Origin: Arcobacter sp. LC1
GTDB taxonomy: Bacteria > Campylobacterota > Campylobacteria > Campylobacterales > Arcobacteraceae
Direction of reading: 5' to 3'
Length of the DNA stretch: 64,000 nucleotides
NCBI GenBank assembly: GCA_021378565.1
Contig: JAACJU010000001.1
Location: 351,458 to 415,457 of the forward strand
The position numbers were made by a program, and so were the translations under genes. Shown here one piece after another: positions 35,869 to 44,636 of this stretch. The first letter of the stretch is position 1. Every line of letters starts with the position of its first letter. Below the pieces are notes generated by a model, which made no database searches, was not told where the DNA came from, and worked only from the letters and a program-made list of their open reading frames with translations.

Positions 35869-36833
35869 TATTTATCCAAGCTAGGAAATCTTATAGTAAC
35901 TGGCATTCCTTGTTTAATATTAGAATCAAAATCAATCAAATTTATTCTAAAACGATAAACTAAATCTGTTCGTAAATCTTCAGTTTGAACATTTTTTGGA
36001 GTAAACTCAGCAACGCTTGAGATGAAACTCACACGCCCTTTATAAACTTTTTTACTAGAATCCGTATAAATCAAAGCTTTCATATTAGGTTTTATTTTTC
36101 CCAAAAATCGCTCATTTGCGTAAGCTCGCACCCAATATTTGCCTGAATTTGCAAGCTCAAATACAGGCTCATTTGTATTTGTATTAGCTCCTACTTCTTT
36201 TAATCTTGTTAAAACATAAGCATCATTTGGAGCGTAAAGTTTGCAATAACTTAGATTTAGTTTTGCCTCTTCAAGCTTAGCTTTTAGAAAATTTGCCTTA
36301 GCTTTTGCTGAGTTAATATCTGCACTTTCATAACCTTTTTGCTCTTTTTCATAAGAATTTTTAGCATATGAATATTCAGCTTTAGATAAGTTTACTGTTT
36401 CTTTGTAATTATCATAAACTTGTTTTGAAATTGATTTATTTAAAAACAAATTATAATTTCTTTTTAAATCTTTTTTAGCTTTTAGCCAAGCTACGCTCTT
36501 CTGCTTCAAGACATCTTTTGCCATTGCAATATCTTCTTTTCTATAGCCATTTTCAAGCTTTTGGACTTGGAATTTTTGCTCCATATAAGAAGCTTTTGCT
36601 TGTGCCAGATATTGCTTATAAAGATTTGGATTAAGACTTACTAGAAGTGAACCTTTTTTGACATTTTGTCCTTCTTCATAAAAAATCTTATTGATTTTTC
36701 CTGAAACTTGAAAACTTAAAGTTGTAGTTTTAGTATCAATATTTCCATAAAATTTAACTTCTTTTTTGGAAAAGCAAGCACTAAGTAACAAAGCACTTAA
36801 TAAACTAAACATTATAATAATAGCTTTTTTCAT
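35868..36833 (-). CDS. HlyD-family periplasmic adaptor lipoprotein (YbhG-like)
   Basis: I set the start at ATG 36833 (321 residues): GGAG lies nine bases upstream and the chain then begins with a lipoprotein signal (MKKAIIIMFSLLSALLLSAC). Twelve further upstream codons are open but not likely used. The mature part has the biotinyl-lipoyl half-motifs (YGNIDTKTTTLSFQVSGKI; KLYAPNDAYVLT), a long alpha-hairpin (about 75-190) and a beta-barrel region (GRVSFISS). It links the inner-membrane exporter to an outer-membrane channel; no TolC homologue is in the window. First gene of the exporter operon. Confidence 0.85.
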   Translation of the reverse strand: MKKAIIIMFSLLSALLLSACFSKKEVKFYGNIDTKTTTLSFQVSGKINKIFYEEGQNVKKGSLLVSLNPNLYKQYLAQAKASYMEQKFQVQKLENGYRKEDIAMAKDVLKQKSVAWLKAKKDLKRNYNLFLNKSISKQVYDNYKETVNLSKAEYSYAKNSYEKEQKGYESADINSAKAKANFLKAKLEEAKLNLSYCKLYAPNDAYVLTRLKEVGANTNTNEPVFELANSGKYWVRAYANERFLGKIKPNMKALIYTDSSKKVYKGRVSFISSVAEFTPKNVQTEDLRTDLVYRFRINLIDFDSNIKQGMPVTIRFPSLDK

Positions 36834-37096
36834 ATTTTTTTTCTCCAAGATTGCAATTATCGACAACATAATATGAATATTATATCATTATTAAACTAAA
36901 AAAATATTTTATAGATTTTAAATTAAAGTACTATTTTTAGGGATAGTTATAGACAAAGCCAAAGTAGAACAAAAGAAAATTTTTTTGATTGAGTAGATTA
37001 AATGCAAAAAATCTCAAGAAGAAAATTTACGCCAAATAAGATGCTATTTTAAATAAATTTTCTCTCAAGATTTTAAAGTATTTAAAAAAATTAAAG
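36834..37096. other. Intergenic stretch without a recognisable gene
   Basis: It holds the AT-rich upstream region of the adaptor gene, with alternating ATATTATA-type strings around 36870-36890 that may hold a promoter. On the plus strand there is a 16-codon open frame at 37002-37052 that I do not consider a gene. No repeat or RNA structure stands out apart from the torA terminator that follows. Confidence 0.4.
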
Positions 37097-37124
37097 AAAT
37101 CTAGCCTTTTTAAAAGCTAGATTT
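37097..37124 (-). terminator. Terminator downstream of the first torA-like gene
   Basis: The stem AAATCTAGC (37097-37105) pairs with GCTAGATTT (37116-37124) around a 10-base loop. On the minus strand it is followed by CTTTAATTTTTTT. It lies 21 bases after the stop codon. Confidence 0.65.
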
Positions 37125-37144
37125 TTATTTAAATTTTTAAGTAT

Positions 37145-39583
37145 TTAAGCACCTTTGATAACTGGTGGTTGATGAGCCATATTTGGACTAACATGGTCAA
37201 CTTTTCTAATAGCTACTAAAAGTGTATTTACAGTTGTAGCTTGTGACATTTGTGATGATGGTCTTGAAGATGTCAAAACATTTGCATGTCCTGAATTACA
37301 TCTTACTTTTCTTTGATCACTTTTTCCAAACATAGAATCTCCAGCTTTAGGATCAAGTGGGCTATACCAAGCACCCTCTTCAATAGCAACAACACCTTCT
37401 CTTATGCCTTTAGTTACAACAACACCTGCCAAAAGACTTCCTCTGTCATTATAAACTTCAACAATTTCCCCATCTTTTACACCATATTTTTGTGCATCTT
37501 TTGGATTAATTCTCATAGGTTCTCTACCTTGAACTTTATGAGCATCTTGTACCCAAGTATTATCAAATTGTGAATGAACTCTATAAGTTGCATGAGGACT
37601 AAGCATATGAAGTGGAAATTTTTTAACTAATTTTTCATTTCCTAACCATTCAGCTGGCTCAAACCAAGTCGGATGACCTTTGAAATCTTTGTATCCAAAT
37701 TTAGCAAATTTTTCTGAATAAATTTGAATTTTTCCACTTTCAGTTTGAAGTTTGTTTTTAACTGGATCTTCTCTAAATGCTTGATGTCTAACATATTTTC
37801 TAGCTTCAGCAGGAACAGAATATTTAACCATACCTCTCGCCCAAAATTGTTTGAAAGAAAGTCCCATTTTATTTTTTGCATAAGAAATATTATATAATCT
37901 TTCAATCCATTGCATAGGAGTTCTATTTTCTGTAAATCTTCTTTGTTTTCCAAATCTTTTTGCAAGATTAGAGAAGATTTCATAATCATCTTTTGATTCA
38001 TATCTAGGGTCAATAACTTTTTTCATAGCATAAACTCTATCATTTGAATAAGCCATACCATAAGAAATATCATCTCTTTCTAAGAATGTAGTAGCAGGAA
38101 GAACAATATCAGCCATTTTAGCTGATGGAGTCCACCAAGGCTCAACAACAACATAAGTATCAAGTCCTCTAACTGCTTCTATCATTTCATTAACATCAGG
38201 TTGTCTACCAATAGGAGAGCAACCAGCACTTAGCATAAAGTGTACTTCTGGGAAAGTAATTTTATTACCATTATAAGTAATAGTTTTACCTGGATTTTTA
38301 AGCATCTGTGCAACTCTTGAAGCAGGGATTGCAGTTCTTACTTTATCTCCTCCACCTTGTGGAAAACCACCGATTGTAGCTTTACCTGAATTTGCATCTC
38401 CACCATTTTCATAATGCATAGAGAAACCAAAACCACCACCTGGGATTCCAACTTGACCTATCATTGAAGCTAAAGTTATTAAAGCCCAGTCAACTTGCTC
38501 ACCATGGTGCGCTCTTTGCATAGCCCAATTTCCAGCTATAAAAGTTCTATTATTAACCATAGTATTTGCTAGCTCTTTTATGGTATCTTCTTTAATTTCT
38601 GTAATTTTAGATGCCCAAGCTGGAGTTTTTTCTATTTTGTCTTCTGTTCCTAAAAGATAAGGTAAGAATTTATCAAATCCATCTGTGTATTTTTTAATGA
38701 AATTAGCATCATATTTGCCACTTTTGTATAAATAATGCATCATTCCTAGCATTAAAGCAACATCAGTGTTTGGTCTAATTTTAATCCAATCAGCTTTAAA
38801 TTCTTGCGCACTTTGAGTATAAATTGGGTCAATTGAAATAAATTTAATTCCAGCTTTTTTATATTCTTCATAATAATCATAGCAAGAGTGAGTTGGAACT
38901 GAATATCCAATTCTATTACATTTATATAAATCAGCTCCCCAAAGAACCATAACTTTAGTATTTCTAATGATTTCTTGGAAAGTTGTTTGTTGAGAATAAA
39001 CTTCAGAATCACCAACAACTCCTGCATTTACATTTGAGCAAGCTCCTGTACTCATATCACCTTGATTTATAACTGCCCCACCGATTTTATTAAAAAATCG
39101 CCCCGACATTGTACCAGGATTATTGAAAGATCCAACTTCAGCCCAGTTTTCAAAGTTTGAATGATAAAGTGCTTTGTTTCCACCCTTTTTTTGTGCAGAT
39201 TTTATAGACTCAGCTACTAAATCAAGTGCTTTGTCCCAAGACACTCTAACAAATTCTTCTTTACCTCTTAAGCTTCCACTATTTTTACCTTCAAGAAAAC
39301 TTTTTCTAACGCAAGGATATTTTACTCTTGAATCCGAAGTTTCTCTTGGAGCCAAAGCTTTTACCATGATATTAGGATTTTTATCTGAATTTTGAGATGT
39401 GATTCCTACTATTTTATTGTCTCTAACTTCAGCAACAATAGCTCCAACATGTGAAGCAGTAACTATTTTTTTTGTTTTAGCTTGAAATGCTTTAGCAAGA
39501 GCACCAGTTGTTCCACCACTAGCAGCTGCAACAGCAGTACCAACAGCACCTTTTTTTAGAAAATCTCTTCTAGAATTATTCAT
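37145..39583 (-). CDS. torA: TorA/DMSO-reductase-family molybdoenzyme (S- or N-oxide reductase), copy 1
   Basis: The 812-residue protein has a twin-arginine signal (SRRDFLKKGAVGTAVAAA) and no N-terminal Fe-S cysteines, as in TorA, DorA and BisC. Family segments are QGDMSTGACSNVNAGVVG with EVYSQQTTF, WGADLYKCNRIGYSVPTHSC, and VVVEPWWTPSAKMADIVLPA. The C-terminal MGD-binding domain has RVHSQFDNTWVQ and RCNSGHANVLTSS. It would reduce TMAO, DMSO or related oxides in the periplasm. No cytochrome gene adjoins it, in contrast to the highly similar copy 2 at the window end. C. jejuni Cj0264c is the known relative. Confidence 0.88.
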   Translation of the reverse strand: MNNSRRDFLKKGAVGTAVAAASGGTTGALAKAFQAKTKKIVTASHVGAIVAEVRDNKIVGITSQNSDKNPNIMVKALAPRETSDSRVKYPCVRKSFLEGKNSGSLRGKEEFVRVSWDKALDLVAESIKSAQKKGGNKALYHSNFENWAEVGSFNNPGTMSGRFFNKIGGAVINQGDMSTGACSNVNAGVVGDSEVYSQQTTFQEIIRNTKVMVLWGADLYKCNRIGYSVPTHSCYDYYEEYKKAGIKFISIDPIYTQSAQEFKADWIKIRPNTDVALMLGMMHYLYKSGKYDANFIKKYTDGFDKFLPYLLGTEDKIEKTPAWASKITEIKEDTIKELANTMVNNRTFIAGNWAMQRAHHGEQVDWALITLASMIGQVGIPGGGFGFSMHYENGGDANSGKATIGGFPQGGGDKVRTAIPASRVAQMLKNPGKTITYNGNKITFPEVHFMLSAGCSPIGRQPDVNEMIEAVRGLDTYVVVEPWWTPSAKMADIVLPATTFLERDDISYGMAYSNDRVYAMKKVIDPRYESKDDYEIFSNLAKRFGKQRRFTENRTPMQWIERLYNISYAKNKMGLSFKQFWARGMVKYSVPAEARKYVRHQAFREDPVKNKLQTESGKIQIYSEKFAKFGYKDFKGHPTWFEPAEWLGNEKLVKKFPLHMLSPHATYRVHSQFDNTWVQDAHKVQGREPMRINPKDAQKYGVKDGEIVEVYNDRGSLLAGVVVTKGIREGVVAIEEGAWYSPLDPKAGDSMFGKSDQRKVRCNSGHANVLTSSRPSSQMSQATTVNTLLVAIRKVDHVSPNMAHQPPVIKGA

Positions 39584-39724
39584 ATTTTTCCTTTTTTAAT
39601 TTTAAATATTATAATTAAAAAAAGTAGCAAAAAAATCGATTTTAATAAAAAAGTGTAAAAAAAGTGTAAAAACTCTTAAAATATCTTTCTTAAAATTAAC
39701 AGTTATTAAATAAAAATAACTTCC

Positions 39725-40495
39725 TTAATTTTTAACTTTAATTAAAGGTATAATCAAATCTTTTGATTCTTGTTTTTTATCAAAATATTCAAAATTATTA
39801 AGTCTAAAGTCTAGGTTATAAGCTTTTTTTAGATTTATTTCACTCAGCATATCTTTAGTTTCTCCAAAAAGCCACTTTTTATCAGGAAATAAAAGTAAGG
39901 TTTTGTTTGCGACTAAAAGTGCGTGTGAAGGAGAATGAGTTGTAAAAATAATACTTTTTTTCATATCTGAAGCAAGCTTGCAAATTAAGCTTAAGATTTT
40001 TTCTTGATTTTTCAAATCAAGCGCAGAGCTAGGTTCATCCAAAATAAGCACTTCGCAAGAGCCAACCAAAGCTCTAGCTATCAAAACTAACTGCTTTTGC
40101 CCACCTGAGAGTGTCAAATAATCTTTTTGCGCAAGCTCCTCAATACCCAACTCTTTTAAAAGTGAATAAGCTAAATCTCTATCTTTTTGACTAGGCATTT
40201 TAAATAAAGAAATTTTTCTAGCTCTTCCCATCAAAACTACATCTAAAACACTATAAGAAAAAGCAATAAAATTTATTTGAGGCACAAACCCTATATCTTC
40301 GCTTATTAGGATTTCTCCTTTTAATTTAGGCTTTAATCCAATAATAGAGTGCAGAAGACTTGTTTTTCCAAGTCCATTTGCTCCTAAAATTGCACAAATT
40401 TCTCCTTTTTTACAAGAGAAGTTTAAAGGCTCAAATAAAGCTTTTTCATGACCAAATTCAAAATCTTTTAAAAATATATTAGGCTTGCTTGACAT
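39725..40495 (-). CDS. FecE/BtuD-type ABC importer ATPase
   Basis: The 256-residue protein has Walker A GANGLGKTS, signature LSGGQKQLV, Walker B VLILDEPSSALD and an H-loop in IIFTTHSPSH. It drives import of a metal chelate (ferric siderophore, haem, cobalamin, or molybdate as in MolC). It overlaps the permease gene by 17 bases and ends the operon. Confidence 0.88.
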   Translation of the reverse strand: MSSKPNIFLKDFEFGHEKALFEPLNFSCKKGEICAILGANGLGKTSLLHSIIGLKPKLKGEILISEDIGFVPQINFIAFSYSVLDVVLMGRARKISLFKMPSQKDRDLAYSLLKELGIEELAQKDYLTLSGGQKQLVLIARALVGSCEVLILDEPSSALDLKNQEKILSLICKLASDMKKSIIFTTHSPSHALLVANKTLLLFPDKKWLFGETKDMLSEINLKKAYNLDFRLNNFEYFDKKQESKDLIIPLIKVKN

Positions 40496-41492
40496 TTTTT
40501 TCCTTTTTTTGCTTGTAAACTAATAAAAATACAAATATTGGCGCACCAAATAAAGCTGTAATTATCCCAATTGGTATCTCGGTTGAAGTTATACTTCTAG
40601 CCAAATCATCAACTAAAACCATAAATATTCCTCCTAAAACAAAAGAATAAGGCAAAAGTTTTTCGTGACTTGGCCCTACTAAAAGCCGTGCAAGATGCGG
40701 GACTACCAACCCAACCCAAGCGATATTTCCACTTACACTAACTTGTGCTGCTGTTAAAATTGCGCAAATTAACAAAATAAATCTTCGCAAATTTTTGACA
40801 TTAAGTCCAAGAGAATTTGCGTCTTGTTCTTCAAGAGATAAAATATTTACTCTCCAACGAAGTTTTAGTAACAAAATTCCAAAAATAAATACAGGAATAA
40901 AAAGCAAAAGTAGCTTATGCCAAGAAGAAGTAGCAAAACTTCCAAGTAACCAAAACACAATATTTGGCAAAATTTCTTCAGTGTCAGCTAAATATTGCAC
41001 TAAAGAAACCAAGGCTGTAAATACCCCTGCTAAAATAATTCCTGATAAGATAAGCATCAAACGCCTATCACCTTCAAAAATACTAGCCAAAGAATAAACT
41101 AAAATTAAGGCTAAGAAACCAAAAACAAAAGCAAGTCCTAAAAGATAAATTGAAGATAGCCCAAATAAGATAGCCAAGGCACCTCCAAAGGCTGCACCTG
41201 AGCTAACTCCTATAATATGTGGATCAACTAAAGGATTATGAAAAAGCCCTTGCAAGCTAGCCCCTGCTAAAGACAAGGCACTTCCTGCAAAAAATGCTAG
41301 TAAGATTCTAGGCATTCTAATCTTCCAAATTATTTCATTTGCTAAATCACCACTTTTAAAAGGATGAAAAAGTATAAAAAATATTTTTTCATAGCTTACG
41401 CCAAATTGCCCCATGCTAAGAGATAAAAACAAAACAAGAATAACTCCAAAAGCTAGGAAGATAGGGGTTTTTTTCAATACTATTTTTCCCAA
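40479..41492 (-). CDS. FecCD/BtuC-type ABC importer permease
   Basis: The 337-residue protein has about ten membrane segments and the family motifs RMPRILLAFFAGSALSLAGA, GLFHNPLVDPHIIGVSSGAAFG, and VSGNIAWVGLVVPHLARLLVGPSHE near the C terminus. It forms the membrane channel of the importer. Its start overlaps the binding-protein gene by 13 bases. Confidence 0.9.
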   Translation of the reverse strand: MGKIVLKKTPIFLAFGVILVLFLSLSMGQFGVSYEKIFFILFHPFKSGDLANEIIWKIRMPRILLAFFAGSALSLAGASLQGLFHNPLVDPHIIGVSSGAAFGGALAILFGLSSIYLLGLAFVFGFLALILVYSLASIFEGDRRLMLILSGIILAGVFTALVSLVQYLADTEEILPNIVFWLLGSFATSSWHKLLLLFIPVFIFGILLLKLRWRVNILSLEEQDANSLGLNVKNLRRFILLICAILTAAQVSVSGNIAWVGLVVPHLARLLVGPSHEKLLPYSFVLGGIFMVLVDDLARSITSTEIPIGIITALFGAPIFVFLLVYKQKKEKNVKQA

Positions 41493-42532
41493 GAAACTTT
41501 ATAAAACTTTTTATAATAAGCACTAACTTCTTTATTCATATCAATATCTTTAAATAATTTAGGATATAAAGCTTTTGAGATATAAAGTTCACCTAAACTT
41601 GTAGCTTCTGGTAAAGGGTGTCCCCAAGCTTTTGCATATTCAGGAAGAATAAAAATTTTATGATTTTTAACAGCTGGAACTAATTTCCATCTTGAATCAG
41701 CTTTAATCTCATTTAAAACACTTGCATATCTGTGTTGAATAAAAATAACTTCAGGTTGCCATTTTATAACTTGTTCTAGTGAAACTTGTTTATACCCTTT
41801 AATATTTTTTGCTGCTACATTACTAGCCCCACAAAGTCTCATCATCAAAGCTGTGTATTTTCCTTTTCCATAAGTATGAAGCTTAGGATTTGCCATATAA
41901 ACTTTAACTCTTTCACTTGGTTTTATAGTTTTTAGTCTTTTTGCAATCATTGCTCTTTTACTAAAAGCTGCTTTTATAAGCTCTTTTCCTAATTTTGGCT
42001 TGTTTAAAACTTCTGCCATTATTCTTATAGTTTGTGTCAAGCCATCTTTATACGCTTTTTTTGCATTTTTTAACGATGGATTTAATTTATGTAAATCTGC
42101 TTTTGAATTTTTTGTAAAAGAAATAGCAAGTACAGCAATTCCCGCATTTTGAATTTTATTTATCATATCTATTGGAGCATGATTTGTTGTAAATACGACT
42201 TGAGGTCTAAGTTTTAACAAACTTTCAATATTTACAGAATTTTCATCTCCTGGCATTGGCATAGTTTTAAGACTAGGCATAAATTTTATAAAATTATCTC
42301 CTAACTCTCTTTTCCAAGTGCTTGCTACTCCAACTATATCTTTTTGTGCACCTAATTGAACCAAAACATCTAAAGTATGATGGTCTAATACAACTATCCT
42401 AGTTACCTTTGTAGGCACTTTAACTTTTCTTCCAAGTTGGTCCTCGATTGTTCTAAAATCTTTTGCCCAAAGCAAAGATGACATTCCTCCAACTAAGGCC
42501 AACAATATTAGTACATTTATAATCTTACGCAT
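41480..42532 (-). CDS. FecB/BtuF/MolA-like substrate-binding protein
   Basis: With the ATG at 42532 (AAGGA seven bases upstream) the protein has 350 residues and starts with a signal peptide (MRKIINVLILLALVGG). The frame is open for 27 more codons, which I regard as leader. The mature protein is a class III binding protein: FRTIEDQLGRKVKVPTKVTRIVVLD, NIESLLKLRPQVVFTTN, VIKWQPEVIFIQH. Substrate not provable from sequence. The torA neighbour and a ModE-box-like palindrome upstream make molybdate or tungstate a candidate beside ferric chelates and cobalamin. Confidence 0.83.
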   Translation of the reverse strand: MRKIINVLILLALVGGMSSLLWAKDFRTIEDQLGRKVKVPTKVTRIVVLDHHTLDVLVQLGAQKDIVGVASTWKRELGDNFIKFMPSLKTMPMPGDENSVNIESLLKLRPQVVFTTNHAPIDMINKIQNAGIAVLAISFTKNSKADLHKLNPSLKNAKKAYKDGLTQTIRIMAEVLNKPKLGKELIKAAFSKRAMIAKRLKTIKPSERVKVYMANPKLHTYGKGKYTALMMRLCGASNVAAKNIKGYKQVSLEQVIKWQPEVIFIQHRYASVLNEIKADSRWKLVPAVKNHKIFILPEYAKAWGHPLPEATSLGELYISKALYPKLFKDIDMNKEVSAYYKKFYKVSWEK

Positions 42533-42613
42533 TTTTTTCCTTTTGTAAATAAATTGAGATTTTAGCAAGCCATATAGTCTTAAATTTGAATAAACTAAAA
42601 ATAACACAATCAT

Positions 42614-42693
42614 AAGAAATATTATTTTTTTGCATATTTATAGACAAAAAAAATATTAATATTCCTAAAAAAATATTCTTTTTTTGCATATTT
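42614..42693 (-). repeat. Two near-identical 26-bp repeats upstream of the binding-protein gene
   Basis: Plus-strand positions 42614-42639 and 42668-42693 match over 26 bases with two differences (core TTTTTTTGCATATTT exact). They are spaced 54 bases apart, roughly five helical turns, and lie about 80-160 bases upstream of the transporter start. They look like paired operators. Confidence 0.5.
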
Positions 42694-42723
42694 TTCAAAA
42701 GCCCACAAGAGCGATAAAATCTT

Positions 42724-42747
42724 CGTTATATTATTTAAACAATAACG
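42724..42747. promoter_or_regulatory. Palindrome CGTTAT-N12-ATAACG, ModE-box-like
   Basis: The left half reads CGTTATATT and the right half AATAACG. E. coli ModE operators carry CGTTATAT..TATAACG-type halves, so this may bind a molybdate-responsive ModE. It lies about 190 bases upstream of the binding-protein gene and downstream of the sensor kinase stop. A 6-bp arm is short, so this is tentative. Nothing else is seen in 42694-42862. Confidence 0.35.
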
Positions 42748-42862
42748 GTGTAATTCTATCAAATTATCATTAATTATTCATTCAAAATAATTTTAGAATT
42801 TATTTTTAATAATTTTTTAATTGATTAATAATGACTTCATGATGCGATTAAAAGTATTTTGC

Positions 42863-44551
42863 TTATTCTATTGAAGTATTCTTTTGTTTAGCATCTTTTT
42901 GAAATTTTGCTATTTTTATTATAAAACAAGCACCTTTGTTTTTATTTACTACTTTTATAAGTCCTTGCATATTTCTCTCAATAATATTTTTTGACATATA
43001 AAGCCCTATTCCTGTACCTTGAGTTTTATGCCTAGTTGTAAAATAAGGCTCAAAGATTTTTGCAATAATTTCATCTTTTATTCCTCCTCCGTTATCTTCT
43101 ATTTTTATAATTGCATAAGAATTTCCATGCTTAATCTCAACTTTTATTTTTGGGCTTTTGACTTCTCGTTCAAGAAAAATATCCTTGGCATTTGAAAAGA
43201 TATTTAAAATAACTTGAGAAAATTCATTATGATAACCAATAACTTCAATATCTTCAATAACATTAAATTCAACTTGAATATCATAATATCTAAACGAAGA
43301 TTCTATAATAAAATAAGCATCTTTGCAGGCTTTTTCTATACTAAAAATCTCTTTAGTTTCTTTTGGATGGAAGAAGTTTTGAAAATCTGAGATAGTCTCA
43401 GACATATATTTTGTAAGTGTATTTGCTTCTTTTAATTTTCCTTCCATATATTCTTTTGTAAATTTATCAAATTGGTAAGTGATTTTCATATTCATATGAA
43501 TTGCAGAAATTTGCGCTAAAGGTTGTCTCCATTGATGGGCAATATTTCCAATCATTTCACCCATAGATGCTAATTTTGATTGCTGAATCAAAATCTGCTC
43601 TTGGTCAAGTCTTTTCTTAATCTCTCTTTGAATTTTAATCTCAAAGCTTGAAATCACATTATTAATCATATTTTTTAGCTCACTTAATGATTGCGAACTT
43701 GTCTCTTTTGTAAGTCTAGTACCTAAATTTCCACTTTTAATATCTTCTAAAACTCTAGTTGCATCATAAATCAAAGCGTCATTTTTATCTAAGTTTTCTT
43801 GTATAATCTCAATATTTTCATTTATCATTTTGGCCATTTGGCCGACCTCGTCATTTGAGGATATATTTATTTTTATGCTCTCGTGTTCTTCATGATTTAA
43901 ATAAGCAAAAAACTCTTTTAGTCCATGTTGCATAAGTTTTATTGAAGATATAATATTTGATGAAATAAACCAACCAAGCATAATGCAAAAACTTAAAATC
44001 AATACAAGAAAAAATAAAATTTCAAACTCAAGTTTATCTAATTTTTCTAATGTCTTTTTATATTCTTTTGTTGATTTATCAAAAAACTTTTTTTGTCTTA
44101 ATAATAATTCACTTAAAAAATAATCAAATCTAGCATTTGATAAACTTTTTATTTTTAAAATATTTGCTAATCTATCTTGATTTTTTAAAACATTTAGACT
44201 AATTTTATAATTTTTCCACATAGAAATAATATGTTTATTTGGGAACTTTGAGAAATTTTTATCTAGTATTTTTGTATTTTTATCTAAACTTTTATTGAGC
44301 TTTATATTTAAGGCTTTATTTTTACTAAATGCCAAAAGATGGCTAATTTCTCTTACTTTATACAAAGGAGATATTATTTTGACCTCAAAGCGTACTACAT
44401 CTTTTGAGTATTTATGTATCTCTCTCATCTTTTGCGTCGATAATTCGCTAATTCTTAAAGAAGTATAGCCTAAAATAAAAATCGAACACAAAAGAATCAA
44501 GAACAAAAAGCCTAGTTTTGCTTTTATAGAAAAATTACCTAAATAGAGCAT
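42863..44551 (-). CDS. Membrane sensor histidine kinase
   Basis: The 562-residue protein has membrane segments at about 11-30 and 177-197 enclosing a roughly 145-residue helical periplasmic sensor, then a HAMP-like region. The H-box is MGEMIGNIAHQWRQPLAQIS (His339). The HATPase has EFSQVILNIFSNAKD, IEDNGGGIKDEI and TGIGLYMSKNII. This IAHQWRQPL type is common in Campylobacterota. No response regulator is adjacent; the closest is at 61448-62134. It starts 86 bases after the mmsA stop and might belong to either neighbour's regulation. Confidence 0.87.
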   Translation of the reverse strand: MLYLGNFSIKAKLGFLFLILLCSIFILGYTSLRISELSTQKMREIHKYSKDVVRFEVKIISPLYKVREISHLLAFSKNKALNIKLNKSLDKNTKILDKNFSKFPNKHIISMWKNYKISLNVLKNQDRLANILKIKSLSNARFDYFLSELLLRQKKFFDKSTKEYKKTLEKLDKLEFEILFFLVLILSFCIMLGWFISSNIISSIKLMQHGLKEFFAYLNHEEHESIKINISSNDEVGQMAKMINENIEIIQENLDKNDALIYDATRVLEDIKSGNLGTRLTKETSSQSLSELKNMINNVISSFEIKIQREIKKRLDQEQILIQQSKLASMGEMIGNIAHQWRQPLAQISAIHMNMKITYQFDKFTKEYMEGKLKEANTLTKYMSETISDFQNFFHPKETKEIFSIEKACKDAYFIIESSFRYYDIQVEFNVIEDIEVIGYHNEFSQVILNIFSNAKDIFLEREVKSPKIKVEIKHGNSYAIIKIEDNGGGIKDEIIAKIFEPYFTTRHKTQGTGIGLYMSKNIIERNMQGLIKVVNKNKGACFIIKIAKFQKDAKQKNTSIE

Positions 44552-44636
44552 TTACATTCACCTCATCCTAAATACTATTGTATCTAGAAATAAGTAAATT
44601 TTGCTAAAATAATGTATCTTTATTTTAGGCTTAGCT

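Noticed and set aside
37002-37052. 16-codon plus-strand open frame reading MQKISRRKFTPNKMLF, like the start of a Tat signal
   Set aside because: Too short, no hydrophobic segment, no good ribosome binding site, and on the opposite strand to torA; probably chance.
37642-38013. Open frames opposite or shifted inside torA copy 1, repeated at 63261-63620 in copy 2
   Set aside because: They are shifted-frame readings of the two homologous torA genes and appear twice only because the genes are similar.
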